A stretch of DNA of 64,000 nucleotides. Origin: CAYUMU01 sp964445985. GTDB lineage: Bacteria > Planctomycetota > Planctomycetia > Pirellulales > S012-138. The DNA lies in contig CAYUMU010000028.1 in NCBI GenBank assembly GCA_964445985.1, forward strand, positions 1 to 64,000, in the 5' to 3' direction. The notes under the pieces are model-generated. The model was not told the origin of the DNA, searched no databases, and saw only the letters and a program-made list of their open reading frames with translations. The position numbers were made by a program, and so were the translations under genes. Of this stretch, positions 8,490-17,128 are shown piece after piece; the stretch's first letter is position 1, and the number at the start of each line of letters is the position of its first letter.

Positions 8490-8520
8490 GCGGAGTGGGG
8501 AATTCGGAGTGCGGAGTTTG
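8490..8520. repeat. GAATTCGGAGT repeat between purN and ileS
   Basis: GGGGAATTCGGAGTGCGGAG and flanking bases repeat the family at 6831. It lies immediately before the purN start codon on the minus strand, so it would be in the purN leader. An upstream in-frame start would make it encode an extra N-terminal stretch. Confidence 0.75.
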
Positions 8521-8539
8521 GGGGCGGATTCGGCACGGA

Positions 8540-11500
8540 TCAGGGTCGCCGGACGAATAACAGCAGGGGGCTGTCGCCCGCTTTGGTCTCGAAGGGTTCG
8601 ACGCCGGATAGTGGCTTGGTGACAATCTTTTCGGCCAGCGTTTCACCTTGGATGTGCTCTTGGAATTTTACGACGGCCGCCAGCAGCGATTCGTCGTCGG
8701 AGGTTAACCCCACCTCGATCCGGTCGGAAAGCTGGCAACCGATCTGCTTGCGGCGGTCTTGGATGGCCCGAATCACGTCGCGGGCCATGCCTTCGGCCAG
8801 CAGTTCGTCGTTCAGCTCGGTATTCAGCACCACCACGCAGGCATGGCCTTGAGCGGCGGCCCAACCTGCTTTGGCCGTGAGGCGAACCTGAATGTCTTCC
8901 GAACCCAGGGCGATCGTCGATCCGCCCAGGTCGAGGGTGGCCTGGCCTTGCTCGTTGAGTTCTTTGAGCAGCTTGGCCGGATCGGCGGCGGTTAACGCTT
9001 TACGCAGCGCGGGAAGCTGCTTGCCCAACCGGGGTCCCAGCTTGGGCAGGTTCGGCAGCACCGTGTAGCTGATGTATTCCTCGGCGTGCTGGGTGAACTC
9101 CACCTGCTTCACATTCAGCTCTTCGCGAATCAAGTCGGCATGCGCGGCCAGCCAGGCTTGATGGGTCGGCTCGGCCAGAATCACTTCCACCTTGGAAAGC
9201 GGTTGCCGCACCTTCAGCCGGGCTTCCATCCGCGCGGCGCGGCCCAGCGAGGTAACCTCGCGCAGTTGATCCATCCGTTGCGAAAGTTGCTCGTCGATCG
9301 GTTGATCGTCGCCGGCCGGGTAATCGCACAGGTGCACGCTTTCGGCCACGCGCTCGCCAAAAGGCGCCACGGCCAGGTTCTGCCACAGGGCTTCGGCAAT
9401 GAACGGCGTAAACGGGGCGATCAGCTTCGCCGTGGTCGTCAGGCACTCATACAGCGTCCAGTAGGCGTCGGACTTGTCGACACTGCTGCCCGAGGCCCAA
9501 AAGCGGTCGCGACTGCGGCGAACGTACCAGTTCGAGAGACCATCCACAAAACTCTTGATGACGCCGGCCGCCCCGAAATTGTCGTAGGCATCCATCCGCT
9601 GCACCACGCCGCGGCAGGCGCCAGCCAATTCGCTGAGAATCCAGCGATCGAGCTCGCTGCGTTTCTCCGCCGGGCGATAAGACTTGGCCTTCGCCAGATC
9701 AGTAGCAGCGAGTTGGCCGCCGCTGCCAGCGATTTCCTCGGCCGGGTTCCAGCGGTCGTCGCTGGTGGCGTAGCCGATGAGGAAGTTGTACACATTCCAC
9801 AGCCGCAGCAAAAACTCGGGGATGCTGTCCTTGATCGCCTGTTCGCTATAGCGGATGGACGTCCAAGGAGGCTGGTTGGCGAAGAAGTACCAGCGGAGGG
9901 CGTCGGCGCCGTACTTGTTGAAAATCTCGTTGGGCTCGCGGTAGTTCCGCTTGCTCTTGGACATTTTCTGGCCGTCTTCGCCGAGCATCAGGCCGAGGAC
10001 GATGCAGTTTTTGTAAGGATGCGGGTAGGGGAAGTTCGGAGTGTTGGCGGAGTTCGGAGTTCGGAGCTCGGAGTGCGGAGTGGGAGACTTGTGGCTCGCG
10101 GGCGGGTCGAGTTTCGCGGCCTCTTCCCCGAATAGCAGGGTGCTGATCGCCAGTTGGCTATAAAACCAGCCGCGGGTTTGGTCGAGGGCTTCGCTGATGA
10201 AGTCGGCCGGGAACTGGTCGGCGAATTGTTCCTGGCCTTGGTGAGGGTATCCCCATTGGGCAAAGGGCATCGCGCCGCTATCGAACCAGCAGTCGATCAC
10301 TTCGCTCACCCGCTGCATCCGCGCGCCCTGGGCGAAGGGCGAGTCGAACGTGATGGCGTCGATGTACGGCTTGTGGACCTTGAGATCTTCGACGAGTTCG
10401 GGGTTGGCCTGCTTGGCGGCTTCCCAAACCTCGGTCCCCGCGAGGCCCGGCTTGGCGAGTAGTTCGTCGTAGCTGGCAATCGAGACCATTTCGCCGGTCT
10501 GCTCACACACCCAAATCGGCAGCGGCGTGCCCCAGTAGCGCTCGCGGCTGAGAGCCCAATCGACGTTGGTTTCGAGAAAATTGCCGAAGCGGCCGTGCTT
10601 AATGTGGTCGGGCAGCCAGTTGATCCGCTCGTTGTTGGCCAGCATGGCCGACTTGAACTGCGAGGTTTTGATAAACCAGCTCTTGCGCGGATACTGGATC
10701 AGCGGATCGTTTTCGGCCCTCCAGCAAAAGGGGTAATCGTGGAGGTACTGCTCCTGGTGGTAGAGCAGACCGCGTTCTTTAAGGTTGCGGGCGATGTCTT
10801 TGTCGCAGTCCTTGACCCAGCGACCAACGTAGTCGGGAGCTTCGTCGGTGAAGCGGCCATCGGGGGCCACCGCGCAGATGAGGTTAGGGCCTTCGCCCGG
10901 CTTGAAGCGGGCTTGTTCGGCCAGCAGCAGGTCGTAGTCCACTTCGCCGAAGGCGGGCGCTTCGTGAACCACGCCGGTGCCGCTCTCGGTGGTCACAAAG
11001 CCAGCTTCCGTCACTCGCCAGGCCAGGTGCTGACGACCGCCATTGGCCAGCATGCCTTGCGCGTTACCGGAGGGCCGATGGTAGTAATCAAACGGCGGAA
11101 CATATCTCTTTCCGACCAGTTCCGTCCCCTGGCGGGTTTCCACCACGGTCAGTTCGCGTTTCACCTTGCCGGCAATCGTTTCCACCAGGTCGGCGGCGAT
11201 GATCAGTTTGCGGCCAAGCTCGGCGTCTTCGACCACTGCGTATTTCAGCTCGGGATGCACCGCGGCGAATTGGTTGCTGGGGAGCGTCCAGGGCGTGGTT
11301 GTCCAGACAAGGAGGTCGGTATCGGTCTCTTTGCCCTCGTCGTCCAGCAAGGGGAACCGCACATACACGCTGGGGTCGGCCACTTCGCGGTAGCCCTGGC
11401 CGACTTCTCCCGCGGAGAGGGCCGTGCCGCCTTGAGCCCACCACCACACGATCTTGTGGCCCTGGTAGAGGAGGCCGCGGTCCCACAGTTTCTTGAGTGC

Positions 11501-11983
11501 CCACCACACGCTTTCCACGTAGCTTTGGTGGTAGGTTACGTAGGCTTCGCCCAGGTGGATCCAGAAGCCGAGGCGGCGGGTGAGGTGTTCCCACTCTTGC
11601 ATGTACCGCCACACGCTTTCCTGGCAGCGGTGGATGAACGGCTCCACGCCGTAGGCTTCGATCTCTTCTTTGGCGTGGATGCCAAGTTCTTTGCAGACCT
11701 CCACTTCCACCGGCAGGCCGTGGGTGTCCCAACCGGCTTTGCGATCGCAGCGGTAGCCGCGCATGGTGCGATAGCGGGGGAACAGGTCTTTAATGGCCCG
11801 GGTGAGGCAGTGGCCGGGGTGAGGCAACCCATTGGCGGTGGGGGGGCCTTCGTAGAACACAAATTTCGGCGCGCCCTCGCGCTGGGCGAGCGATTTTTCG
11901 TAAACCTGCCGCTCGTCCCACAGTTGGAGGATCTCGGTTTCGAGGGTGGGAAAGTGGACGTTGCTATCGACAGGGCGGAACAT
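8540..11983 (-). CDS. ileS: Isoleucyl-tRNA synthetase, type 2
   Basis: 1147 residues. Class Ia synthetase charging tRNA-Ile. The HIGH signature is HPGH (55-58) within NGLPHPGHCL, and GWDTHGLPVEVEV follows, which matches the eukaryote-like type 2 group (usually insensitive to mupirocin) rather than E. coli type. The editing domain includes WTTTPWTLPSNQFAAV. The KMSKS loop is 673-677 (DGQKMSKSKRNY). About 40 residues before it the chain contains an insert (about 634-651) that is the translation of the GAATTCGGAGT interspersed repeat, in frame, where relatives pass directly from LFG to a short linker and then the VxGLxLxEDGxKMSKS strand. The frame is open to 12433, but MFRPVDSNVHFP is the family start. 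Divergent from rodA. Confidence 0.95.
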   Translation of the reverse strand: MFRPVDSNVHFPTLETEILQLWDERQVYEKSLAQREGAPKFVFYEGPPTANGLPHPGHCLTRAIKDLFPRYRTMRGYRCDRKAGWDTHGLPVEVEVCKELGIHAKEEIEAYGVEPFIHRCQESVWRYMQEWEHLTRRLGFWIHLGEAYVTYHQSYVESVWWALKKLWDRGLLYQGHKIVWWWAQGGTALSAGEVGQGYREVADPSVYVRFPLLDDEGKETDTDLLVWTTTPWTLPSNQFAAVHPELKYAVVEDAELGRKLIIAADLVETIAGKVKRELTVVETRQGTELVGKRYVPPFDYYHRPSGNAQGMLANGGRQHLAWRVTEAGFVTTESGTGVVHEAPAFGEVDYDLLLAEQARFKPGEGPNLICAVAPDGRFTDEAPDYVGRWVKDCDKDIARNLKERGLLYHQEQYLHDYPFCWRAENDPLIQYPRKSWFIKTSQFKSAMLANNERINWLPDHIKHGRFGNFLETNVDWALSRERYWGTPLPIWVCEQTGEMVSIASYDELLAKPGLAGTEVWEAAKQANPELVEDLKVHKPYIDAITFDSPFAQGARMQRVSEVIDCWFDSGAMPFAQWGYPHQGQEQFADQFPADFISEALDQTRGWFYSQLAISTLLFGEEAAKLDPPASHKSPTPHSELRTPNSANTPNFPYPHPYKNCIVLGLMLGEDGQKMSKSKRNYREPNEIFNKYGADALRWYFFANQPPWTSIRYSEQAIKDSIPEFLLRLWNVYNFLIGYATSDDRWNPAEEIAGSGGQLAATDLAKAKSYRPAEKRSELDRWILSELAGACRGVVQRMDAYDNFGAAGVIKSFVDGLSNWYVRRSRDRFWASGSSVDKSDAYWTLYECLTTTAKLIAPFTPFIAEALWQNLAVAPFGERVAESVHLCDYPAGDDQPIDEQLSQRMDQLREVTSLGRAARMEARLKVRQPLSKVEVILAEPTHQAWLAAHADLIREELNVKQVEFTQHAEEYISYTVLPNLPKLGPRLGKQLPALRKALTAADPAKLLKELNEQGQATLDLGGSTIALGSEDIQVRLTAKAGWAAAQGHACVVVLNTELNDELLAEGMARDVIRAIQDRRKQIGCQLSDRIEVGLTSDDESLLAAVVKFQEHIQGETLAEKIVTKPLSGVEPFETKAGDSPLLLFVRRP
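10033..10085. repeat. GAATTCGGAGT-family repeat inside ileS
   Basis: GGAGTTCGGAGTTCGGAGCT and neighbouring bases match the interspersed repeat found between genes at 6831, 6998, 8490 and 44164, but here the copy is within the ileS reading frame and keeps it open. On the coding strand it translates as HSELRTPNSANTPNF-type residues just before the KMSKS region. Confidence 0.85.
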
Positions 11984-12271
11984 GCGTTGCAGCGGGGAAC
12001 GAGGTACTTTTGAGACATCGCCAGCAGGGGAGCGAAGGCGCTCGCATTGGCGATTTTTCGGCCAAAACGAGGAGTAGACCACGCAAGGACCGGCTTTGCA
12101 ATGGAGCGAAATTGCCACAGCAAAGGGTGGCCGAGTCGCCTGCTGGCGGATTGGAGTCACCTCAACTGGGATTGACGCGCCTGAGCCCAGCGGGCCAAAA
12201 CTGCCCAGCGGCGGCTCGCTGTAAAGCTGTGCCGCAACGCTCTCCGTCAAAACATTTGACACCCCACGTAC

Positions 12272-13429
12272 TTGAGAAGTTCGGCAATCGTGTTCGACCT
12301 GCCCCAACGCTGGTATGCGCGGGTTCCCTGGTTGCTTCTGGCAGCGGCGGGGTTGCTCATCGTGGGGGGCTGGCTGGGAATAGAAAGGGCCGAATCGCTG
12401 GAAGGGGGCGACGGCCGCTTCCTCTCCCGGCAACGGCTCTGGTCGCTGGTCGCCGTGGCGGCCCTGTTGCTCGCCGCCTGGCCCAACTACCGGATTCTGT
12501 GCCGCCTGAGTTATGTATTGTACGCGCTTTCGCTGGTGCTACTGGTGGTGGTTTTTTTGGGGTCGCCCATCAACGGGGCGCAGCGGTGGATAAGACTAGG
12601 GCCGGTGAGTTTGCAGCCTTCCGAATTCGCCAAGATTGCCTGTGTGCTGGCGCTCGCTCGTTATTTGATGTATCGCGACAGCCAGCGGAGGTTGAGCGGC
12701 TTCTTAGGGCCGCTGCTATTGGCGATGGCGCCGGCCGTGCTGATCTTACGCGAGCCCGACCTGGGCACGGCGATGGTGTTTCCGCCGCTAGCCATGGCCA
12801 TGCTGTTTGCCGCCGGCGCTCGCTGGCCCGATCTGGCCAAGTTGGCCGCCGCGGGGCTGCTATTGGCCCCGCTGCTCTGGACGCAAATGAGTGCCGAACA
12901 GCGCTCGCGGGTCACGGCCCTGTTCGAGCAAACACCGGTCGGAGCCCGGCCTGGCGACGACGGCTATCAGCTTTACCAGGCAAAGCAAATGCTGGCGATG
13001 GGCGGCGTGCGGGGGAGTTGGCTGGCCGGCGACGTGGCCGACGATCCGGCCGTGTATCGATTGCCGGAGTCGCACAGCGATTTTGTGTTCAGCGTGATTG
13101 GCGAGCGGTTTGGCGTGGCGGGAGCCCTGCTGTTGCTGGCCTGTTATGGATTGCTGCTCTGGCTGGCCCTGGCGATCGCCGCGCGAACGCAGGAACCCTT
13201 TGGGCGGTTGGTGGCCCTGGGCATTGCGGTGTTGTTTGGCGTGCAAGCTCTGATTAACACGGGCATGACGGTGGGTTTGCTGCCGATCACCGGGATGAGC
13301 CTGCCGCTGGTCAGCTATGGCGGCTCGGGGCTGGTGGCCCACGGCCTGGCGTTGGGGCTGTTGGTTAACGTGGCCATGCGGCCGGGGTTTGAAGTGGCGT
13401 ATGAGCCGTTTCGTTTCCAGGCCGAGTGA
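12272..13429 (+). CDS. rodA: RodA-type SEDS peptidoglycan polymerase
   Basis: 385 residues with about ten hydrophobic segments. SEDS glycosyltransferase polymerising lipid II in the inner membrane, normally with a class B PBP. Family motifs: INGAQRWIRLGPVSLQPSEF, LREPDLGTAM, the extracellular LPESHSDFVFSVIGE with the probable catalytic Asp (about residue 270), and the C-terminal GMSLPLVSYGGSG. Start is uncertain: TTG at 12272 has no ribosome-binding site, whereas GTG at 12290 has GAGAAG 10 bases upstream and gives MFDLPQRWYARVP. No mreC/mreD or PBP2 is adjacent. It is direct evidence for a peptidoglycan machinery in this planctomycete-like genome. RodA is favoured over FtsW by length and GAQRWI, but the two are close. 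Confidence 0.88.
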   Translation: MRSSAIVFDLPQRWYARVPWLLLAAAGLLIVGGWLGIERAESLEGGDGRFLSRQRLWSLVAVAALLLAAWPNYRILCRLSYVLYALSLVLLVVVFLGSPINGAQRWIRLGPVSLQPSEFAKIACVLALARYLMYRDSQRRLSGFLGPLLLAMAPAVLILREPDLGTAMVFPPLAMAMLFAAGARWPDLAKLAAAGLLLAPLLWTQMSAEQRSRVTALFEQTPVGARPGDDGYQLYQAKQMLAMGGVRGSWLAGDVADDPAVYRLPESHSDFVFSVIGERFGVAGALLLLACYGLLLWLALAIAARTQEPFGRLVALGIAVLFGVQALINTGMTVGLLPITGMSLPLVSYGGSGLVAHGLALGLLVNVAMRPGFEVAYEPFRFQAE

Positions 13430-13432
13430 GCC

Positions 13433-13790
13433 CTGGGGGAAAGGACGCAGAATGCGGCGACGATTTTGGTAAGCGTTTAACCGTTTCTGTTGTCTTGCCT
13501 TGAAGAGATAATCGCCGCAGAACCCCGTCTTCAACCTGCTGCGACCCCTCACCGGGGTCGAACGAGGATTCGATTCATTGCAATCCGGCGGTGTCGCTGC
13601 GCTCAACCGCCGGCTACGGGCTGCAAACCCCTCCGGGGTTCCTTCACCCGACATTCGTCTCACTCAACCTCGACCTCCCATTAAGTGTACCAGTGTACAC
13701 AATCAGCGACTTTTGTCAAGCCTCGACAAGAGCCGAAAACGACCGAACCGAGTTGACGGGCTGAGAGTCGGGTATGTTCGTTCCCAATTT
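13433..13790. repeat. Gap with three consecutive small palindromes
   Basis: No gene is seen in these about 360 bases between rodA and the aldolase gene. The middle holds three adjacent hairpins: GACCCC/GGGGTC near 13544-13561, CCGGCGGT/ACCGCCGG (13585-13592 with 13606-13613), and AACCCC/GGGGTT (13626-13640). The 31 bases from 13593 (GTCGCTGCGCTCAACC...) recur with about five mismatches at 38538-38568, so this is an interspersed repeat. No T-run marks it as a classic terminator, though the two genes converge here. Confidence 0.6.
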
Positions 13791-14585
13791 TTAGTAGCGG
13801 GCCAGTTCTTTGGCGGCCTGGCCGGTGAGGGCTTTTTGAATTTCTTGGGCGCGGGTGGTCATGAACTTGAGTTCGCTGCCGATGGCGATGAACTGCATGC
13901 CCTGCTCGGCGCGGCGGTGGGCGGTTTCGGGGTCTTGCACGTGCATGCCGGTGGGGGTGCCTACCTTTTTGCCGGCATCGACCACTTTTTGCAGTTGGTC
14001 TTCAAATTCGGCGTCGCTGGCTTCGCTCCAGTCGGCGCCGCGCATGTTGGCGCGCAGATCGACCGGCCCGACGAAAATGGCATCGACGCCCGGCAGGGCG
14101 TAAATCGCTTCGGCGTTTTGCACGCCGGTGGGGCTCTCGGTTTGCAGCACCACCAGAATTTCGTCGTTGGCCTGGCGGAAGTAGTCGCCGGGCGTGGCCT
14201 CAAAATTCATGAACTGCATGCCGCCCCCCAGGCTGCGGTTGCCGTCGGGCGGGTACTTGGCGGCGGCCACGGCGATCTTGGCTTGCTCCACGGTGTCGAC
14301 CATCGGCACCACGATTCCCCAGGCGCCGGCATCGAGCACGCGCTTGATATAGTCGTGATTGCCCTTGGGCACGCGAGCCAGCGGCACCGAACCGGCGTCG
14401 GCGATGGCGGCAAAGATCATCGCCGCTTGCGACCAATCGATGGGAGAATGTTCGATATCGAGCGTGAGCCAGTCAAAGCCAATTCGGGCCATCACGCGGG
14501 TGGCGTAAAGATCGCCCAGCGACAGCCAGGTGCCAAAGGTCGGCTCGCCTTTACGCAGTTTCTCCTTAACGGGGTTGGTACGCAT
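13791..14585 (-). CDS. HpcH/HpaI-family aldolase
   Basis: 264 residues. Class II metal-dependent aldolase of the 2-keto-3-deoxy acid / 4-hydroxy-2-oxo-heptanedioate family. Visible are GTWLSLGDLY, LDIEHSPIDW (catalytic-base His region), VVPMVDTVEQA, the metal ligand Glu in VLQTESPTGV and Asp in FVGPVDLRA. It starts MRTNPVKEKLRKGEPTFGTW, standard for the family; the upstream extension to 14672 has no similarity. No signal peptide. The physiological substrate is not determined; in planctomycetes such genes often accompany sugar-acid breakdown, but the neighbours here give no support. Confidence 0.88.
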   Translation of the reverse strand: MRTNPVKEKLRKGEPTFGTWLSLGDLYATRVMARIGFDWLTLDIEHSPIDWSQAAMIFAAIADAGSVPLARVPKGNHDYIKRVLDAGAWGIVVPMVDTVEQAKIAVAAAKYPPDGNRSLGGGMQFMNFEATPGDYFRQANDEILVVLQTESPTGVQNAEAIYALPGVDAIFVGPVDLRANMRGADWSEASDAEFEDQLQKVVDAGKKVGTPTGMHVQDPETAHRRAEQGMQFIAIGSELKFMTTRAQEIQKALTGQAAKELARY

Positions 14586-14750
14586 CAAGTGCTCGCTTGC
14601 AGATAAAAGTGGAGTGAGGAGGGAGCTGAGGCATGCGGAGCTTAATGTTTCATACGAGTGCATCGCGTGCAAGTAGGTCCGCCCGCCTGCACACTCAGGA
14701 TCGAGGATTAAATAACGTCCTTATTTATTACTTGGTCTTTGCCATGGTGT

Positions 14751-16379
14751 TTACCGCTCCGACGACGGAATGTGGATCGCCACGAAAGCCGTCAGGCCAA
14801 ACCCAATGGGCTTGACGTAGTCGGGCCGCGATTCATCGACCGGGTGACCGTTCATGTTGGCGTACAGCGTGCTGCCATCGGCCGAAAGCTTGATGCCGTA
14901 GGTGCCGCCGGGCACGTAGCCGCAGCGCTCGTTGAGGGCCGGGCCAAGGAAGCAAATTACTTTTTGCTGGCCCGAGGCGATGTCGTACTGCACCACCGGC
15001 GCTCCCTGCGGATGGGCCTGGCCATGCGCGCCGGGCATGTAGTACAGGTACTTGCCGTCGGGCGAAGCTTCCATCACGGTGGTGTACATGCCGCTGAGCC
15101 AGCAGGGACCGAGCAGCTTTAGTTCATCTTTTTGCGGATCGTAACGAAAGAGCTGACTGGTCTGATGGGTGGTGCCGTAGATGGCGCCATCCTTTGCCTG
15201 GCAAGCCGAACGCATGCCGGGCGACTTGTCCGGGAACACCGACTTGGTATCCGAGATCTTGTTCGTCTGGGCGTCGTACCTGGCGATGCGGCCTTCCAGC
15301 CCATTGAAGTAAATGTCGCCGTTTTTGGTGAGGGCGAACGCGCGATTGAAACCCACCGTGCCGTCTTTGGCCTGGAAGACCGGCTTCATGGTCTTGAGGT
15401 CCAGGCCGTACAGGGTGTCACCCTCGCCGGCTTCCAAGTTGCACCACCAAATGCCGCGTTCCAGGTCCATGGCGCTGGTGGCCGTGCAACGCTTGGGCGG
15501 CAGGCTGGCCACGTTTTCCACCTGGCCGGTGGCCGGGTCGTAGCAATAGAGCTGGCCGCCGGTCAGGTGCTCGGTCCAGCCGTACTTGGGGTCGCCCGCG
15601 GCGTTGCCGGCATTGAGCGTGCAACTGAAGTAAATCTTGCCGTCGGGGCCTTCGTCGATTTTGGCATGCACCTTCGACCAGGCCGGTTGGCCCTCGCGCG
15701 GCGGCACGATCTTGTTCATGTCGGCGATTTGCTTCAGCGTTTTGGCTTCGGGATCCCACACGTAAATGAAGCAACGGGCATCGCCTTCGGCATCGTGGCC
15801 GTGGTCGCCAATGCCAAGGTACACCTTGCCATCGCGGGCCAGGCCGATATCACCCCAGCTCGACCACAAGCGGCGCAGGGAAGCATCGGAGCCCAGGTCT
15901 TGGTGGAAGGTAAAATCCACCGTCGGCGGAGTCTTGGCCACGGTGAACGGGGCCGCGGCCGGGTCTTTGCGCGCTTCCCGCACAATCTCGGGCACTTGCA
16001 GCAGCAACGCACCGTTGACCACCACGGCGCCATGCCTGGCGTCCTTGAGCGCCGGCGGCCAGGGTACGGGAACCCGCGCAGCCAAGGCCGCCGCGGCTGC
16101 TTTGGCGGCCTCTTCCCTGGCTTTGGCTCGCTTTTCCGCTGCTAATTTGGCGGCTTCGGCCTTGGCCGCGGCTCGGATGGCGGCCGCCTCTTTTATGGCG
16201 GCCTCTTTCTTCGCCGCGGCTTGCTGGGCCGCATCGACTTTCGCCGGATTTGGATCTCGCGTGACAGCCCTGGGGGGCGCTGGCTTGTCTTGTGCCCCGG
16301 CGGGCTCACCCAAGGCTCCCATTGCCAGGCAGGCAGACACGCCGAGAACGGCCAACGACCGTCCAATAGAATATCGCAT
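14751..16379 (-). CDS. Secreted beta-propeller-like protein with Ala/Lys helix
   Basis: 542 residues. A signal peptide (about 1-29, LAVLGVSACLAMGALGEPAGA) is followed by an Ala/Lys/Glu-rich segment (about 45-100, AAKKEAAIKEAAA-type units) likely to form a long charged helix. The rest shows repeated GKIYF / GxxYGTT / GKYLYY blades of a propeller, for example GPDGKIYFSCT, KNGDIYFNGLEG and SPDGKYLYYMPG. GAGGAGC about 7 bases before the ATG supports this start over the open frame extending to 17084. No catalytic residues are recognised. It probably acts outside the cytoplasmic membrane. Divergent from the Tat-leader gene at 16680. Confidence 0.75.
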   Translation of the reverse strand: MRYSIGRSLAVLGVSACLAMGALGEPAGAQDKPAPPRAVTRDPNPAKVDAAQQAAAKKEAAIKEAAAIRAAAKAEAAKLAAEKRAKAREEAAKAAAAALAARVPVPWPPALKDARHGAVVVNGALLLQVPEIVREARKDPAAAPFTVAKTPPTVDFTFHQDLGSDASLRRLWSSWGDIGLARDGKVYLGIGDHGHDAEGDARCFIYVWDPEAKTLKQIADMNKIVPPREGQPAWSKVHAKIDEGPDGKIYFSCTLNAGNAAGDPKYGWTEHLTGGQLYCYDPATGQVENVASLPPKRCTATSAMDLERGIWWCNLEAGEGDTLYGLDLKTMKPVFQAKDGTVGFNRAFALTKNGDIYFNGLEGRIARYDAQTNKISDTKSVFPDKSPGMRSACQAKDGAIYGTTHQTSQLFRYDPQKDELKLLGPCWLSGMYTTVMEASPDGKYLYYMPGAHGQAHPQGAPVVQYDIASGQQKVICFLGPALNERCGYVPGGTYGIKLSADGSTLYANMNGHPVDESRPDYVKPIGFGLTAFVAIHIPSSER

Positions 16380-16679
16380 GAGAAACGCTCCTCGATGTCT
16401 CTGGTAGGTGGGCATTGCCCAGGCGGCCAACGGCGCCGGGCAACTCGCGCGGGTGGCAAAAAACCTACGGTAGCTGCTGAAACCCCCGCAAGCAACAAAA
16501 CTGCCCCATTCGCCGGGTGGAATGTACCCTGGCGGCAGGCGAGGACCGTCCGATCGCCTGATCTCTCGCGGATGTGGGGCAAACAGGGTCGAGAATGCCG
16601 AGCCGCGGCGGCCCCTCGCCCCTGGCAGGCAACTGCGGTATTCTGCTAGTCGTACCTTATGGCCCCTCAGGAATTGCGT
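16380..16679. other. 300-base divergent promoter region
   Basis: Non-coding space between the divergent propeller gene and the Tat-leader gene. It should hold both promoters. I see no palindromic operator or repeat in it. Open frames crossing it lack motifs. Confidence 0.4.
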
Positions 16680-17081
16680 ATGAGCGAGCAAGAACTCGAT
16701 CGGCGTTCGTTTGCCCGGCGTTTGGCTGGCACGGCTCTTACCACCGCGGTAACGGCCAGCCTGGCAACCACCGCTGCGCCGCGTGCAGCCGCCGACGATA
16801 AGCCCCAAGCCCCCGCGGCCGATGTAAACGCTCCGGACGATGTAAACGCTCCGGCCGAACCCAAAGCCCCCCAGGCACTGGTCGATCAGCCGCCCACCGA
16901 GCTGTTGCTCGCCCTGGTGCGGCAAAAATATCCCCATCCGCTGACCGCGGAACAAGCAGACGCCATCCGCTCGCAGTTGGCCTGGTATTGGCAACGGTCG
17001 GCCGTGCTGAGCAGTTTCCCATTGACCAATGCCGACGAACCGGCGCCGATCTTCGCCGCCTATCGCGGCCAGAGCGAATAG
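16680..17081 (+). CDS. Tat-leader small exported protein
   Basis: 133 residues. The N-terminus MSEQELDRRSFARRLAGTAL carries a twin-arginine motif followed by a hydrophobic, Ala/Thr-rich stretch, then a low-complexity linker with a tandem 18-base duplication (16821-16836 and 16839-16854, encoding DVNAP twice). The C-terminal 70 residues (TELLLALVRQKYPHPLTAEQ...) look like a compact helical domain. ATG 16680 was chosen over 16659 because AGGAA precedes it by about 8 bases. I do not recognise the family. Its layout resembles small Tat-exported partner subunits of oxidoreductases, but no such enzyme is adjacent. The phosphoglycerate mutase gene follows after 47 bases. Confidence 0.72.
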   Translation: MSEQELDRRSFARRLAGTALTTAVTASLATTAAPRAAADDKPQAPAADVNAPDDVNAPAEPKAPQALVDQPPTELLLALVRQKYPHPLTAEQADAIRSQLAWYWQRSAVLSSFPLTNADEPAPIFAAYRGQSE

Positions 17082-17128
17082 CATCGGGCCGATTCCCTGT
17101 CATTTTCACGCCAAGGCAAAACCCGCTT

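Noticed and set aside
11984..12271. T-box or other riboswitch upstream of ileS
   Set aside because: No T-box sequence or antiterminator was found on the ileS strand, and this regulation is mainly known from Firmicutes and Actinobacteria.
12010..13257. Plus-strand frame overlapping rodA
   Set aside because: Arg/Gly-rich shadow in another frame; the rodA frame has membrane helices and SEDS motifs.
16821..16854. 18-base duplication considered as a mobile-element footprint
   Set aside because: It is in frame inside a low-complexity linker, so ordinary slippage explains it.
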